Source: Paracamarosporium sp. OC-R06-R3 (taxonomy: Eukaryota > Ascomycota > Dothideomycetes > Pleosporales > Didymosphaeriaceae). From it: DNA of 64,000 bases. Each line of letters starts with the position of its first letter. Position 1 is the stretch's first letter. The notes under the pieces were generated by a model, which did not search any database, was not told the origin of the DNA, and saw nothing but the letters and a program-made list of their open reading frames with translations. Both the position numbers and the translations under genes were made by a program. The stretch lies in NCBI GenBank assembly GCA_019828545.1, contig JACVRA010000023.1, positions 1 through 64,000 of the forward strand, read 5' to 3'. Positions 8,958-20,855 of this stretch are shown one piece after another.

Positions 8958-11488
8958 ATGTCGAACAATCCTGAGGTGGTCGACGTGAACATCGACCCTG
9001 TGGGTCAGGTCAACCCCAAGGTGTAAGTCTGCCGTTGCCATTGGCGTGTGGAGCTTGTGTAACCATCCACACGAAGCTCCACCTGGCCTTACAATGGATG
9101 CTGACTACGTACAGCCCGGCCCTCTCGGAGAAGGAGAACACCTTCAACACGCCAGCCTTCACTGGCGACTACGAAAAGGACCTGGACGTTGAGCGCGTCA
9201 AGTCTCTGGACGATGAGCACCACGACGACTTCACTATCGATCCGTTCAAGCCCTTCGACGATCTCCCTCCGGAAGGCAGGCACATTCTTACCCTCCGAGC
9301 TGTCTTCGTCGGTCTCTGCTGCGGTGCTCTTGTCAATGCCTCCAATGTTTACCTCGGTCTGAAGACCGGATGGACCTTCACTGCGAACTTGTTCGGTGTA
9401 AGTCTAGTGGGAGCGACTGCTTCTTCAGCAACTAATCAATGCGCAGGCTATTGCCGGTTTCGCCATCATCAAGTTTATTTCCAGAGTCGTCCCCCAAAGT
9501 TGGCCAGTTCTCGGTGGTGACTTCGGTCCTCGTGAGAACAACATCTGCCAAACCGCTGCCATGGCCTCGGGTGGTCTCTCCAACGTTTTCGTCTCCGCGT
9601 TCCCTGCCATGTACCAGCTCAAGCTCTTGGGTGCAACCCCCAAGGATGACTACTGGGCGATTGTGGCCTTGGCTGCTGTCTCTGGCTACTTTGGTTTCTT
9701 CTTCGCTACGCCTTGTGAGTTGTGTCTTGTTTTCTTGACTTTGAGACCCTAACTGACACGCATTCAGTACGCAAGTTCTTCATTATATACGTAGCGCGTG
9801 AGCTCCGCCTCATCTTCCCGACGCCTTCTGCCACTGCCATGACCATCCGATCCATGCACCAGGCCGTCACCGGAGAGGCAATTGCAAAGATGAAGATGAA
9901 GGGTTTGTCCATTGCTTTCATCGGCGCACTTGTTCTGCGAGTTGTTTCACAATACGCTCCTGGAATTCTCTGGGACTGGCACTTTTTCACCTGGTTCCAC
10001 ATCTGGGCCAAGTACCACTCCCACGCGCTCGCTGTTGAGTCGTGGGGCTGGTTCCTCGAGTGGACCCCCGCTTTCCTCGGATCTGGTATGCTTGTTGGTC
10101 TCAATGTCTCGCTCTCATTCTTCGGCGGCTCTATCCTTGCCTGGGCAATCATCGGCCCGGCCCTCGTGCACCAGAACAAGGCCTGGGGTACCAACCTTGG
10201 AGAGGGCACAAAGTGGGACGGCTACACCAACTTTGCATCCCTCAGCTTGGCTGCTTGCAACAAGGACTACCCTTCTCCTCGCTACTGGCTTCTGTGGCCC
10301 GGTGTCCTTGTCATGGTATGTCTCGCCTTCAATAGTCCACATGTAAACACGCTAACATAGGAATAGATTGCGGTTTCATTCACCGAGCTCGTTCTGCAAT
10401 ACAAGGTGCTTTACTTCGGATTCAGGGCTGTCTACCGTGCTCTTGCGGCCGGTCTCTACGCTTTGGGCCAGAAGGTTGGCCGGGATCTGTCTTGGGCTAG
10501 GAGGGCCGGTGCCCAGACCGATGAGGACCTTGTTGAGGACTCTGCCGCGCCAAATGAGCAGGTAAAGATGTGGATGTGGGCTCCTGGTCTGCTCCTCAGC
10601 ATCATCTGCATCTGCGTCGTGCTTGGCGTCCAGCACGATATGCCTGTTGGCATGTCGATCCTGTCCATCTTCCTCGCCTTCTTCTTCTCCTTCGTCGCCG
10701 TGCAATGCACGGGTGTCACCGACATCACCCCTCTCACCGCCGCGTCCAAGGCCTCTCAAATCATCCTCGGAGGTGCAACCAAGGGCGAGCACTGGGACGT
10801 CACCCAAGCTCAACGCCTCAACCTCTTCGGCGGTGCCATGTGCAACATGGGCGCCTCGCAAGCCACTGATCTAGTCTGCGACTTCCGAACAGGGTTCCTC
10901 CTCCGCACGCCGCCCATCTACCAGTGGCTCGCACAAGGCCTCGGCACCATGGTCGCCATCTTCCTCGCGCCCGCCATGTTCCAGCTCTTCGCCACGGCAT
11001 ACCCCTGCATCATCGACATCAACGCCGAAACGTGCTCCTTCGGCATCCCGTCCGTCTCCGGCTGGCGCGCCACCGTCGTCGCCGTCACCGACCCCACGTT
11101 CCCTATCCCGCCATCCTCGGGCTACTTCGCCATCGCCTTCGCCGTCTTCGGCTCCCTCATGGTCTTCATCCGCCACTACGTCTGGGTCGGTCGCCTCGAG
11201 TGGTGCCGCAGGTACCACCCCAACATGATGTGCGTCGGGCTCGCCTTCACGCTCGCACAGACGCAGTACGGAACCGCCATGACAATCGGGTCCGCCGTCG
11301 CGGCATACTGGCAGGCCAAGAACCCCGAGCACTTCGACATCTACGGCTACGCCGTTGCGGCCGGTCTCATTGCGGGCGAGGGCATCGGCGGTGTCATCAA
11401 CGCCGTGTTCCAGGTCGCTGGTATCGCCGGGGATAAATACGGGTCTTGCATTGCGGCGCCCGCGGGTGAGATCATCGGGTGTCAGTAG
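8958..11488 (+). CDS. OPT-family transporter, YSL-type (yeast YGL114W-like)
   Basis: A plasma-membrane or endomembrane proton-coupled transporter of small peptides or metal chelates (OPT superfamily). There are five exons: 8958-9022, 9115-9397, 9447-9714, 9768-10315 and 10367-11488. The introns are GT..AG and the frame closes exactly at 761 residues, a normal length for the family. The N-terminal ~65 residues are acidic and cytosolic. They are followed by the OPT entry block (ILTLRAVFVGLCCGAL, then NVYLGLKTGWTF around residues 68-100) and many hydrophobic segments to the C-terminus. The late block GYAVAAGLIAGEGIGG is typical of the YSL branch. The start is chosen because translation of exon 1 hits TAA immediately after the donor. 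The last acceptor must be the AG at 10365-10366, since the AG at 10359-10360 would bring in a stop. The substrate cannot be told from sequence. Confidence 0.93.
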
Positions 11489-11885
11489 ATGTGGTGGTGA
11501 GGAGCGTAATCCAGGGATAGTAATAGTGCTATGGGCGATTTGACGACGATGATGACGATATGTATAGATGCGATATACCACTGTTGTTTGCTTGGTTAAT
11601 GAATGCACTCGTTTTTTGGGTCGATTTTGGCTGTTCTTGTCTTGTCTGCGTGCTTCGTGTGATGTTTCTGTTTCTGTTTCTGGATAGGGTAAGGTAAGGT
11701 CAGGTAAGGTGATGTGATGTGGAGTAGAGTCAAGTATCTGCTTCATCTTCCGCTGCGCTGCGCTGTGCTGTGTCGTCGTGGTCTGGTGGCGTGACTGACT
11801 GACTGTCTGTGTCGTTCCGCGACGAAACGAAGCGCAGGCTTAAAGGTTGGGGGATGGGACGTTTCTGCATCTTTCCTTCCTCCCT

Positions 11886-11925
<40 letters not shown>

Positions 11926-13398
11926 ATTAATACGTGTTTGTTACGGTTGAGGGCGTTGCGGTGGATATTTGTGGATGAATTTTCGAGAGATGGGACTGTG
12001 AGTATGAGAAGTATGCGTGCGTGGACGCTTTTGTGGAGAAGGAAGAAGATGGGATCGGAGGGATGGGTGGAGAGGTGGGATGGCTATTGAGTGCTGTAAG
12101 GTCCGCAGTGAGTGAGGATTTTATCTCCCTGCCTAAGTCCAGCGCAGAACTAGTAACTCCCTACAGGCAAAACCGCATGAGCAGTACTAATGTGCACCAG
12201 GAGTTTGAACGCCATGCTACTTAGAACAATCCTCGACTGTTTATCTCCAACGAACGAAAAGATATGAATGGCTACACGAAGACCATCGTGTCACGTGACT
12301 GGTGGACGACCTGCAGTACGTACGATTCACAATGATCCGCGAAGGAGTAGGGGTTGCGAGGACACGGAGTACAGGATTCATACGAAGTTTGTTTATTGAG
12401 CTTCTCCTAGCGAGGGAGGACAGCTGTTCCTTCGTCGCGCAGAAATTTCACGCGACGACCTTTATTATTCCAGCTATCTACGATGTGCAACCACCACCCT
12501 TCGGCACCCATCGAGCGGCTCATCGGCAATTTGACACCACAATACGCACTCGGGAGAATCCGATGAAGCATGAAATGCCTTGGATGCGGTGCCACAGTTC
12601 GAGAAGCTCGCTTGACGGGTGCGAAGGGCGTGTCTCAGGCGCGAAGCGTTTCAGAATTGTTTGTAAGGATCTGGGATTTTCACGACTTCGGGCCTTGAGG
12701 CCGAGTGTTCCGGGAGAGGAGAAGGAATTGTGATCATTAAGAAAAAGGAAGTGAGATGCAGAATGCGGGACGTGTGGAAGAAGTAGGGGTTGGAGGAGGT
12801 GGAAGGGTGAGGGTTTCGCTGGTGTGCTTCGCGGTTCCTGAAGTTGCGTGCCGATCTACGACACGCCTACACGACCACATCACTCTACAACAATATCGTT
12901 CATTGCGCAGAGCAACATATGTTCGCCCAGGCCGCTCCATCGCCGCTCTTCATCTACCAGTGTAACCGCTGTCACCTCCTGCCAGCGTCGGAGAGCCGTA
13001 CAGGGGGTCCCTGATGCCTCAAAGCGGTTTCAGCACGGCTCCGTACAATCTCAGGCCCCTCAGACCACCGGCATCAAAAGCTCATGCTGCGCTCGCTTCA
13101 GACGATGGAATCCTCAGGATAACAAAGCTATTTTCCACTCGCCTTTTCGCGGCCCCGTACTTGTTTTGTAATTTGTATTTTTCCTGTTCCGGCGATATCG
13201 AGGCTCAAGTGCATTGACTGCACGGCATTGAACTGTATTGCATTGCACACACACACGGCTTGGGATTGAGAAGAGAGATACGCGACGGGATACGATTCGT
13301 ACTGGAGACTTGGGTTTTGTGAACAGGATTCGTAAGAGCTGGACTTGTACCGTCGCCGCTTCATTTCTTCCTCGACGTACCTGCCTTAGGCCTAGGAA
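11489..13398. other. Intergenic with simple repeats
   Basis: No supported gene. It contains a GGTAAGGT-type cluster near 11690-11720, GCTGC repeats near 11750-11770, a CT tract (entered separately) and a CA run near 13246-13256. The last few hundred bases probably hold the promoter of the coiled-coil gene at 13399. Confidence 0.5.
11892..11922. repeat. CT microsatellite
   Basis: About 15 uninterrupted CT dinucleotides, preceded by a short TCCC-rich run from about 11876. Likely length-polymorphic between strains. Confidence 0.95.
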
Positions 13399-14946
13399 AT
13401 GTGGACAGCAAATCGCGCTCCCACCCGCCCTCAACGCACAGGTTCCATCCACAGCATCGCGTCGGTGCATTCTGCTTCCAGCAGGCCTTCGTCGATAGTC
13501 AGCCCTCAGCTCCAGCTCAGCCGCCAGCACTCCCGCAACGGATACGAGAGCGATCAGTCGAGCGACACCGCGAACGAGGACGACTTCAACGCAATTATGC
13601 CGGCCATGTGGCAGAGTCGGAGACAGGAGTCGGGATCGGCCGTCAGCAGGCTGAGCCAGAAGTTTGCCAATGCTGTGAATGGGGGTGCACCAGTAATCGC
13701 ACCGTTACGGCCATCGCCGCCAACTCAGAGGCCCGACGTCCTGAGGAAGGAAATCGACGATGATGCTCGCTCGCGGGCCAGCACAGCGAGCACCCTGAAC
13801 GGTGACGAGCAGGACTACGAGTTCCCCGAGAAGACACCCACGAACAAGCTGTTCAACTCTGGAGACCGATCGATACCATACTACACGGGCGCCGAACCAC
13901 GGCCCCTCTCACGAGTCCTCAAGATCACCGAGGAACCCACCAACTCCAAAGACAAACAGATCCCGTACTACACGGGCATCGAACCTCCGCCGCTCTCCCC
14001 CTTGAAAAACCTCATCGAGAAGCGTGCATCTACCCCGTCTACGCACGTCCGCGGTCCCTTGGAATCCCAACTCGCAGACCTCATGACAAAAATCATGCAC
14101 ATCGAGGCACAGAACCCCACCGCATCCGTCACACCTTCGGACTACGCCGCGCTGAAATCCCGCGTCGACGCCCTCGAGCAAGAAAAACGCACGTGGACAT
14201 CCCGTCACGAAGCCCTCTTCGCGCTCAGAGACTCAGACGTAGAAAACAACATCGCGCTCCGCGGCATGCTAGCCCAGACACGCCGAGACCTGGAATCCAT
14301 GACGAAGCTACGCGACGACGACCTCGCGAACCTGCAGGCCGTGCGACTGAAACTCGCAGACGCAACGAGGCAGGTAGATCGCCTGCGGTCTCAGGGGCCA
14401 CCTGCTGCGAGCGGGCGTGCGAGTCCCAGCCGCGGCGGACGGCCCCCGAGCATGATGCTCGAGCGCCGTGACACAACGGACCTTTTCGCTGCGGCGAAGG
14501 CGGCTGCACTCGAGCAGCGCGCGCTGGACATGGAGAAGCGGAATGCGGATCTGCTGCAGCAAATCGAGACGTTAAAGGGGGGCGCAGGGCTGGACGATCT
14601 AAACCGCGTGGCTGCGCACGAGGCGTGGAAGGAGCACGTTTCCTCACTAGAATCCAAACTCAGAGCGAAGGATGCTGAGGTCGCGGAGTTGCGGTCGAAG
14701 GCGTCGGTATCTGCACCGCATGCGTCCGCGGCCCCTTCTGGCGGGGCCAGAGACGCTGGGGCAGTCCCCTGGCACCGCGTCGAAGCAATCCACGAGGAGC
14801 ACGCCAACTATCGCGAGCGCATGGGTGGAAGGCTGCAGGCGCTGAGGTCGGAGAAGGAGGGGCTGCAGAGGGAGTTGCACCGGAGGGAAGACGAGTGTCA
14901 CGCGTTGGAGGTAAGGGTGCAGAGTCTACAGCGGAGAGTGGCGTAG
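13399..14946 (+). CDS. Coiled-coil protein with duplicated IPYYTG motif
   Basis: A single-exon frame of 515 residues; I recognise no named domain. Residues 1-60 are Ser/Arg/Gln-rich and disordered. Two near-identical blocks follow, IPYYTGAEPRPLS at 159-171 and IPYYTGIEPPPLS at 188-200, each preceded by a Lys/Asp-rich linker. From about residue 220 to the end the sequence is mostly heptad-like, with Leu/Glu/Lys/Arg-rich coiled coils broken by an Ala/Ser/Pro stretch (about 345-370) and another near 445-470. The shape suggests a cytoskeletal or septal scaffold in which the paired motif is a short binding site; that is inference. It lies convergent to the GTPase gene that ends at 15785. Confidence 0.75.
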   Translation: MWTANRAPTRPQRTGSIHSIASVHSASSRPSSIVSPQLQLSRQHSRNGYESDQSSDTANEDDFNAIMPAMWQSRRQESGSAVSRLSQKFANAVNGGAPVIAPLRPSPPTQRPDVLRKEIDDDARSRASTASTLNGDEQDYEFPEKTPTNKLFNSGDRSIPYYTGAEPRPLSRVLKITEEPTNSKDKQIPYYTGIEPPPLSPLKNLIEKRASTPSTHVRGPLESQLADLMTKIMHIEAQNPTASVTPSDYAALKSRVDALEQEKRTWTSRHEALFALRDSDVENNIALRGMLAQTRRDLESMTKLRDDDLANLQAVRLKLADATRQVDRLRSQGPPAASGRASPSRGGRPPSMMLERRDTTDLFAAAKAAALEQRALDMEKRNADLLQQIETLKGGAGLDDLNRVAAHEAWKEHVSSLESKLRAKDAEVAELRSKASVSAPHASAAPSGGARDAGAVPWHRVEAIHEEHANYRERMGGRLQALRSEKEGLQRELHRREDECHALEVRVQSLQRRVA

Positions 14947-15424
14947 GTCGGGTTCCGCTTCCGTGGTCAGAGGGAAGGCGAAGGACTTGGAGCTTGGTGA
15001 GAGTCGAGATGCCACGGGGTAATAACCCATCGTGTGGACCGAAGAGCGTAGCTGTCGGAAGTATACCCCTTAGTAAGAGCGATGGAAGAGTGAGGCCGAG
15101 AGAAAAAGTCCCAGGTGCGAGTAGCACGTATATGACGCTGGGAGGGAAGAAGAGCATGGACAGGCTGAGAGAGATAGAGTGGTTGTGAGCACGATTGCAT
15201 ATTTTATTACCGATTACTTTCTCTGCACACGTAAAGCGTGCGGGACGATTGGCGTTGGGTACACGCATATTTGGCCTAGGAAGGGCACGGGGTTTGATAT
15301 CCCATGAACAGCGCATATATTAGAGCATTATTCATCTCTGTTCTGTTTTCTTCTAAATGATATTGTTCCTGTTCGCTAGTTGATAAACTTGGTTTGCTCT
15401 TTAGGGATACATGTATGTCAGTGA

Positions 15425-15784
15425 CTAAGATAACCAACTATAGATGAAAATCCATGGTCCTTCAAAATAACCACAGATGATGGTATAAATCAATAGTTGT
15501 TCCATCCAAATAGCAGGAAACCTTGCTTGTATCGATACGAGCAAGCTTGTGCACTCAGTAGATGATTCTACATGGCATAAGTGCACAGTGTCTCTGATGA
15601 CGCAGTCGTCGTCATCCACGAAAAACCTTTCCCTTGGTGTCCGTGTCCTCACCACAATCTGATCAGAGACGTCCTTCCATGGAGGGAGGGCTAGGAAAAG
15701 ATTGTCGCAACAGCATCGTACACTTGCACTTCGCTCCAATACCGCCTTCCAGTCCGTTATGTTCAAGCTGAGTGAACCATTCGT
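15425..15784 (-). other. Open in-frame extension beyond the GTPase stop codon
   Basis: After the TGA of the dynamin-like gene, the same frame stays open for 119 codons to a TAG at 15425-15427. The translation looks protein-like (for example NITDWKAVLER and LALPPWKDVSDQIV). It may be an old C-terminus cut off by a point mutation, a readthrough product, or chance. Confidence 0.35.
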
Positions 15785-18445
15785 TCAAATCAACTTGCGA
15801 ACCTTCGCGGCACGCACCCCCTCCGTCCCATCATCATCATCCCTACCCTCCTTCCTTCCGTCAAATAACTGCTGCATCTCCGCTGCCAACACCTTCATCT
15901 TGGGAAACACCCCCTCAAGCTCTTCGCGTACTTTCAAGTCTTCAGCCGTCAGATCCGTGACCGAGATGAGGAACTCATGCATGATGCGTACGAAGCCGCG
16001 AAACACGTCGAGAATCTCTTGCCGCAGGGTATCAAAGGCAGTGCGGAGCTCTTTCCTCGCTTCTTCACGGAGCATGTCCTCGTAGCGATCGATGAAAGTC
16101 CCGGTCATAGCGTTGTTGTTCGATAGGCGGGCCTTAAACAATCCCTTTTGGCGGGCATGCAGGCCTGGGCCACGCAGGACCTGCGAGGCTTCGAGGTAGT
16201 GCTTCTCATTCAGAAGCGCGATGGGCGTTTTCGTGTCTGTTTCGGTAGTCATAGATTTGTGGATTTTCTCAACAAGTTTGCCCATTTCCTGGGGTATGGA
16301 GGCGATCTTGGTCGTGAGTTTGCTACGCTCCTTGTTCCATGCTTTGAGGGCAAGAGTTCTGAGGGCAGGGTTACCGGTAAGCTTTTCGATCGCAGGCGAG
16401 ATCTCGTTCAGGACGACGCTGATGCATTTTGCGAGGCCGCAGGCAAAGTCCTTGATCTTCTCTTGCAACTTCCCTTCCCAGCGTTGCAAAGCATACTTTA
16501 TTCTCTCTGCCATTTCGTGGTTCATGTTTACGACTTTCATATTGATGAACTTCTTGCATTTGCTCTTGATTGGGATACCGCAGTCTCGCATAACCTTGTC
16601 GAAGGTTTGCCAGGGGAGCCACCGACCCCACCGGTCCACAATAGCCAACATAGCATTCAGTGCGACTTTTCGATCACCGTATGACGGCCACACCTGTGGG
16701 ATGGACCTTTCGAGGAACTTGTCGCACTGTGCTGTCATAGCTTTACTCAAGGGATCGATTTTATCACGGACGACCTTACGGGCTTCAGCGTAGCCATCTT
16801 CGTCGGGTTGCTTGTCCATAATGCGCCCTATCTGGGCCATGACAGTGGGGACAGCTTCACAGCAGCTTTCTTGGTAGGCCGTGTAGTTCAATCCTGCCGA
16901 AAGACTAAGGGCATGTTGTCTGAGTCTGGGTATGCCGGTCATATCGGGAGTCCAGTCCGGAATTGAAAGCGGAATGAGATAGTCATTGTATTTTTCAGCA
17001 GATGTAGAAATAACGTTCAAGTCATCCGCATCTAGCACCTTGACTACCTCTGTCATTGAATGCTGTTCTCTCTGGTGGACGTACAACCCTTTGGCTATGG
17101 TCATGAGAAATGTTCGATGAGAATTGTACATCACCATAGTGATTTGGCTGTTGGGATCTTGGAATATTCTGTCCGCTTCTGACAATTTCCGACAGATGGT
17201 TGGGAACGGTTCTTCGCCAGACCAGTTGATCATTTTCTTAACGTCAGCACTTACGCAGTCCTAGAACTGTCAGCAGTGTAGCTCGAAAATAATGAACAGG
17301 ACTTACATCAATGCGATTGATTACCAGTGTTGTGTTCTGCGCTCCGTGCTCCCTGATACTTTCTCTAAGCCAGCGAAGGACATTGGTGTCCGTGTCAACG
17401 CGAGAGGGTTCGGCGAGTATGAATTCATGGTCAGCCTTTCTTCGAAACTCGTAGGCGATGGCTGTGCGTGTTTGGTTGAAATCTCCGAAGCCTATGTTGA
17501 TTAGTGCAAGACAACACGTGATTTATCGCAAAGATACATACCCGGAACGTCTACAAGTACAATACCATGGCGCAGGATAGCGCTACCGGTGTAAATGACT
17601 ATACATTTAACGAATGGCCAAAGTTGCCTGGCCTCTGCGCGCTTCTCCGCGACAAGGTTATCTGGTACCTGCCAGAATCGTTTGATGTGATTCTCATCTG
17701 CACCAGTGGCCGAAATTCTCTGGCGCACAATTCGTATTGACTCATCCAGAAGACGACCATTATCGATGTTTTCTCTAGTGAGGAGCTCTTTCAATGCAGC
17801 ATCAGCCTCGGGAATTCTCTCTGGGTTGTGGATTAGTTGAAAAATCTCCTCTGCCGTCATCGAACGTTCTCGCATTGAATCTTCTAAGTCTTCGTCTTGG
17901 CCTCGGTGCTTGTCTTCCTCGGAAATGAGATGATGAAACAAGTTGTAGTCCCTGATGCATCTGCTCAGCAGGTGTCTACAATCTCCTTCATCCATGTATT
18001 CAGTCTCGACATCACTAATATTTGTATCGTCAGGTGCATCGGCACGGTACCGATAGATTGTTGCAAAAGCTGTGCAAGCGCCCTTCCAACCGGACGTAGC
18101 TGCAAGATCTGCACGGTGGAGGAGAGCATTTAGAGTGGACGACTTTCCGACACCTTGAGCACCGATGAGGGCGACCATGATCTCCTTCTTGCGCACGACG
18201 CCTTTTAAATTTGATATTGATTGACGAACATCTGCGAGTTCGCTGTCATGTGTCGCTGCTTTGTTGAGAACGTTGAGTGCCAGTTCGATAAGTCCTCGTC
18301 TTTTTGCATCGATGGCATCCTTGGGTAGTCCAAAGTATGGACGGTCGGGAGGGGTTTCGGTCGCTGGGTTGTGCGACTGTGGTAGTTGTCCAGAGATCTG
18401 GCTGTGCGTGACCACGAACTCTTCGAGCCCCAGTATCGAACTCAT
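15785..18445 (-). CDS. Dynamin-like large GTPase (P-loop NTPase)
   Basis: A large GTP-binding protein, presumably acting on membranes or in self-assembly as dynamin relatives do. The exons are 18445-17542, 17491-17307 and 17260-15785; both introns are short GT..AG and the phases agree, giving 854 residues. The G1 P-loop is GAQGVGKSS at 95-103. G3 is DVPG (about 298-301), split by intron 1 and continuing as FGDFNQTRTA. G4 is NRID at the end of exon 2. The remainder is alpha-helical and Lys/Glu-rich, without a visible PH domain, Pro-rich tail or membrane anchor. The ending is acidic then basic (GRDDDDGTE, then AAKVRKLI). This architecture is common among uncharacterised fungal dynamin-like NTPases. 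The small exon 2 carries the G3-G4 interval and confirms the model. Confidence 0.88.
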
Positions 18446-19669
18446 GTTACTGTGAATGTAGTAATGCTATTCAAAGAAGGGTTTAGACAAGATAAGCACG
18501 CACCTGAATCTGAGTCTCAAAGAGAAGGAATGAAGTCGTCTACCGAAGTTGAAGAAGTCGATTGTTCAATCTTGATTGCGATCGGATTGAAGTAGTTTAT
18601 AAACAACTGTAGGAGCTAGTGCAGGTAAACGAGGAAGCTGAGAGAAAATGAAAGGTTCGCAGAAGTGCTAGAAAGCCAGGTGAGGGTAATAGTTACCAGC
18701 TATATCGACTGTGAAGGTCGCTCAGAAGCACTTACCACGCAAGAAAACACAACCTCTAAAACATAGAGAGCACACTGAGAGAGCAACGCAAGCATCCATA
18801 TGACATCAACCTCTCTCACACGGGACACGCATTTCTAGGTTCCAACCCAGCGCTGCGACGAAGCAATCATTTCCGCCGTAGGATCCCAGACCATGCAAAT
18901 CTCCTCGTTCGCCATCGATCACCATCAACTACTCGACCACTTTCTTTACTCAAAGCGAGGATCCGCGTATACCACACAGGGCCGCGGTAATCTAGCGCAC
19001 AATCAAAAGCGTATACCATCCGTTCGATCAGAAATTGGCTGGCTTAAAGAGGACAGAGTCAAGGAAAGAAAGAAGAAGAAAAAAGATTAGGATAGTGTAG
19101 CAAATGTTCATATGCATTGTATATTGTAGATATGGCGATATTATACCCGATCGCATTAGTACAGTGTCGTGCCACTGTGTATATCTGCCCAAGTTCATAA
19201 AAGATTGTTCGTAGTCCAATCGTTGGTTCACATAATTCGTAAAAGGTCCAGGGCCAATCCATGCGTGCATGTGTCGCAGGCGGCCGACTAATCTAAGCGT
19301 ATCATCGCCCCTCTGGTACCTCTCTGGTACCGAGAACAGAGCGCCTCGAAGGCATCTGGATATCTTCCCAGGGACTCTGTAAGGCCATACCGCCCTTGGC
19401 TGACCATCATGGCAATCGCAGAATGCACTCCGTGTGGCCTGCACGTGGTATGGGTCTGTGTTGTTGTCCGAAGCGAGACGAACCCATTCGAGTGGGATCT
19501 CATCGGTCGGGAAGATGGGCGCATACAGGGATACCGGCCTAGTCTTGCGACGCATATCGAGGCACCGATGTTCGGACCTCCCTATTTGGGTATTCTTCCG
19601 TATAAGGGAGGTGCATTGCACTTTCCAAAAGTGCGGGTCTCGGTAGTTGCAATGACGTGCATACAATCT
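18446..19669. other. Intergenic between divergent-tail genes
   Basis: No coding frame with a recognisable product. The first part is probably the 5' region of the GTPase gene, whose ATG is at 18445. The part from about 19100 probably includes the 3' region of the DUF7703 gene, which ends at 19670. Short open frames on both strands (for example about 19288-19666) show no domain. Confidence 0.45.
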
Positions 19670-20855
19670 TCAACCCGGGGTCGCAATCCCTCGGATCACA
19701 TCAGCGTAAAGCAAATCTGTCGCAGAGCCTCTATCTCTACCCTCCAATCTTGGATCTTGTAGCGTCGTGCACGGCTGTATCTCGGTAGAGAAGTAGTTGT
19801 CATCAGCCGAGAAAGTAGTGTTGCGCCTCTGTGCCTGGGCCCAAGTACTGTCCGTTGGGGAATATGCCGCTCTCAACCCGGATTTCTCTAAATCTTGTAC
19901 CCACCTCGGGTACGTGTGCATAGACGAACTGAAAGCGGGAGTGAAGCGAGTTATATCCCACACCGTTTTCGTTGGATCCAAGAAGTCGTTTGTATTGCCG
20001 AGAGTCAAGGCGTTCGCTCGCGCGTGAACCGTTGAGACGTCTACCAGTTTGTTGAGGATTGCCAGCTCGAGCTTCAGTTTCACGCAGTATATGAGGCCCT
20101 TGATGGTTTGCTGAATGACATGCATGTCCGCGAATTCCATGGCGAGCAGCGCAATATCGAGCGCGATGATGATGACGTTGATGGAGAAGAGCTGCCACAT
20201 GGTGTGATGGCAACGCTGGCGATCCGAGATTTGTAGTATATCGAGCGCTTTCCAGATGTAGATGCCGGACAGTAAAACTTCCTGTAGGAAGAAGACGCAC
20301 ATTTGAATGCGCTCGATGACATCGTACGCATCACCAAAGGATTCTGTACGATCACCGAAGCGGGAACCGAATACTACGACTATGCGCTTGTTAGTACAAG
20401 ACTGTTTGCAGTTGGGGCCCAAACGTACTAGCCGTAAGCCCATGGAAGGTACACCCGTTGAAGATTATCATCCATTTGATCATCTTCAACAGGCGTTTGT
20501 GGCCTCCACCAAAGACCATCCAAAGCCGACTGTAAAGCACGACGGACTGGCCCGTCACCATCAAAGCCCATCCCACTGTGTCGATGGCCGTACCGAGGGC
20601 CAGGTAGCTCAGCTCGAAATACTCAATCATAAACCCAAGGACGTATGGAATGACGCCGAGACTGGCCAGGGCGAGAGACCAAAAGTATAATCCACGGTAG
20701 GCTTGGAAGGTGGTGAGGATGAGCAGCTCGAGTTCCAGCGCATTGTAGAGGGCCAACGCGGAGCAGATGACGACGGCAAGGGCTTCGGCATTCCATCCGT
20801 AGAAGTGGTTCCTACTCATGCCATTATCGATGCCCATGGGTTGAGTGACACTCAT
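19670..20855 (-). CDS. DUF7703-type integral membrane protein
   Basis: A fungal multi-pass membrane protein of unknown function. There are two exons, 20855-20429 and 20379-19670, joined by a 49-nt intron; the junction codon is ATC and the frame gives 378 residues. About seven hydrophobic segments occur in the first ~260 residues, starting NAEALAVVICSALALYNALE after a short N-terminus. The segment order (including YFELSYLALGTAIDTVGWAL and SRLWMVFGGGHKRLLKMIKW) is what I associate with DUF7703 membrane proteins of Pezizomycotina. The C-terminal ~110 residues are polar and presumably cytosolic. No catalytic motif is visible. The family call is from pattern memory and should be checked with a profile. 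Confidence 0.75.

Noticed and set aside
10871..11746. 291-codon minus-strand frame
   Set aside because: Antisense to the last exon of the OPT transporter, whose domain content is clear.
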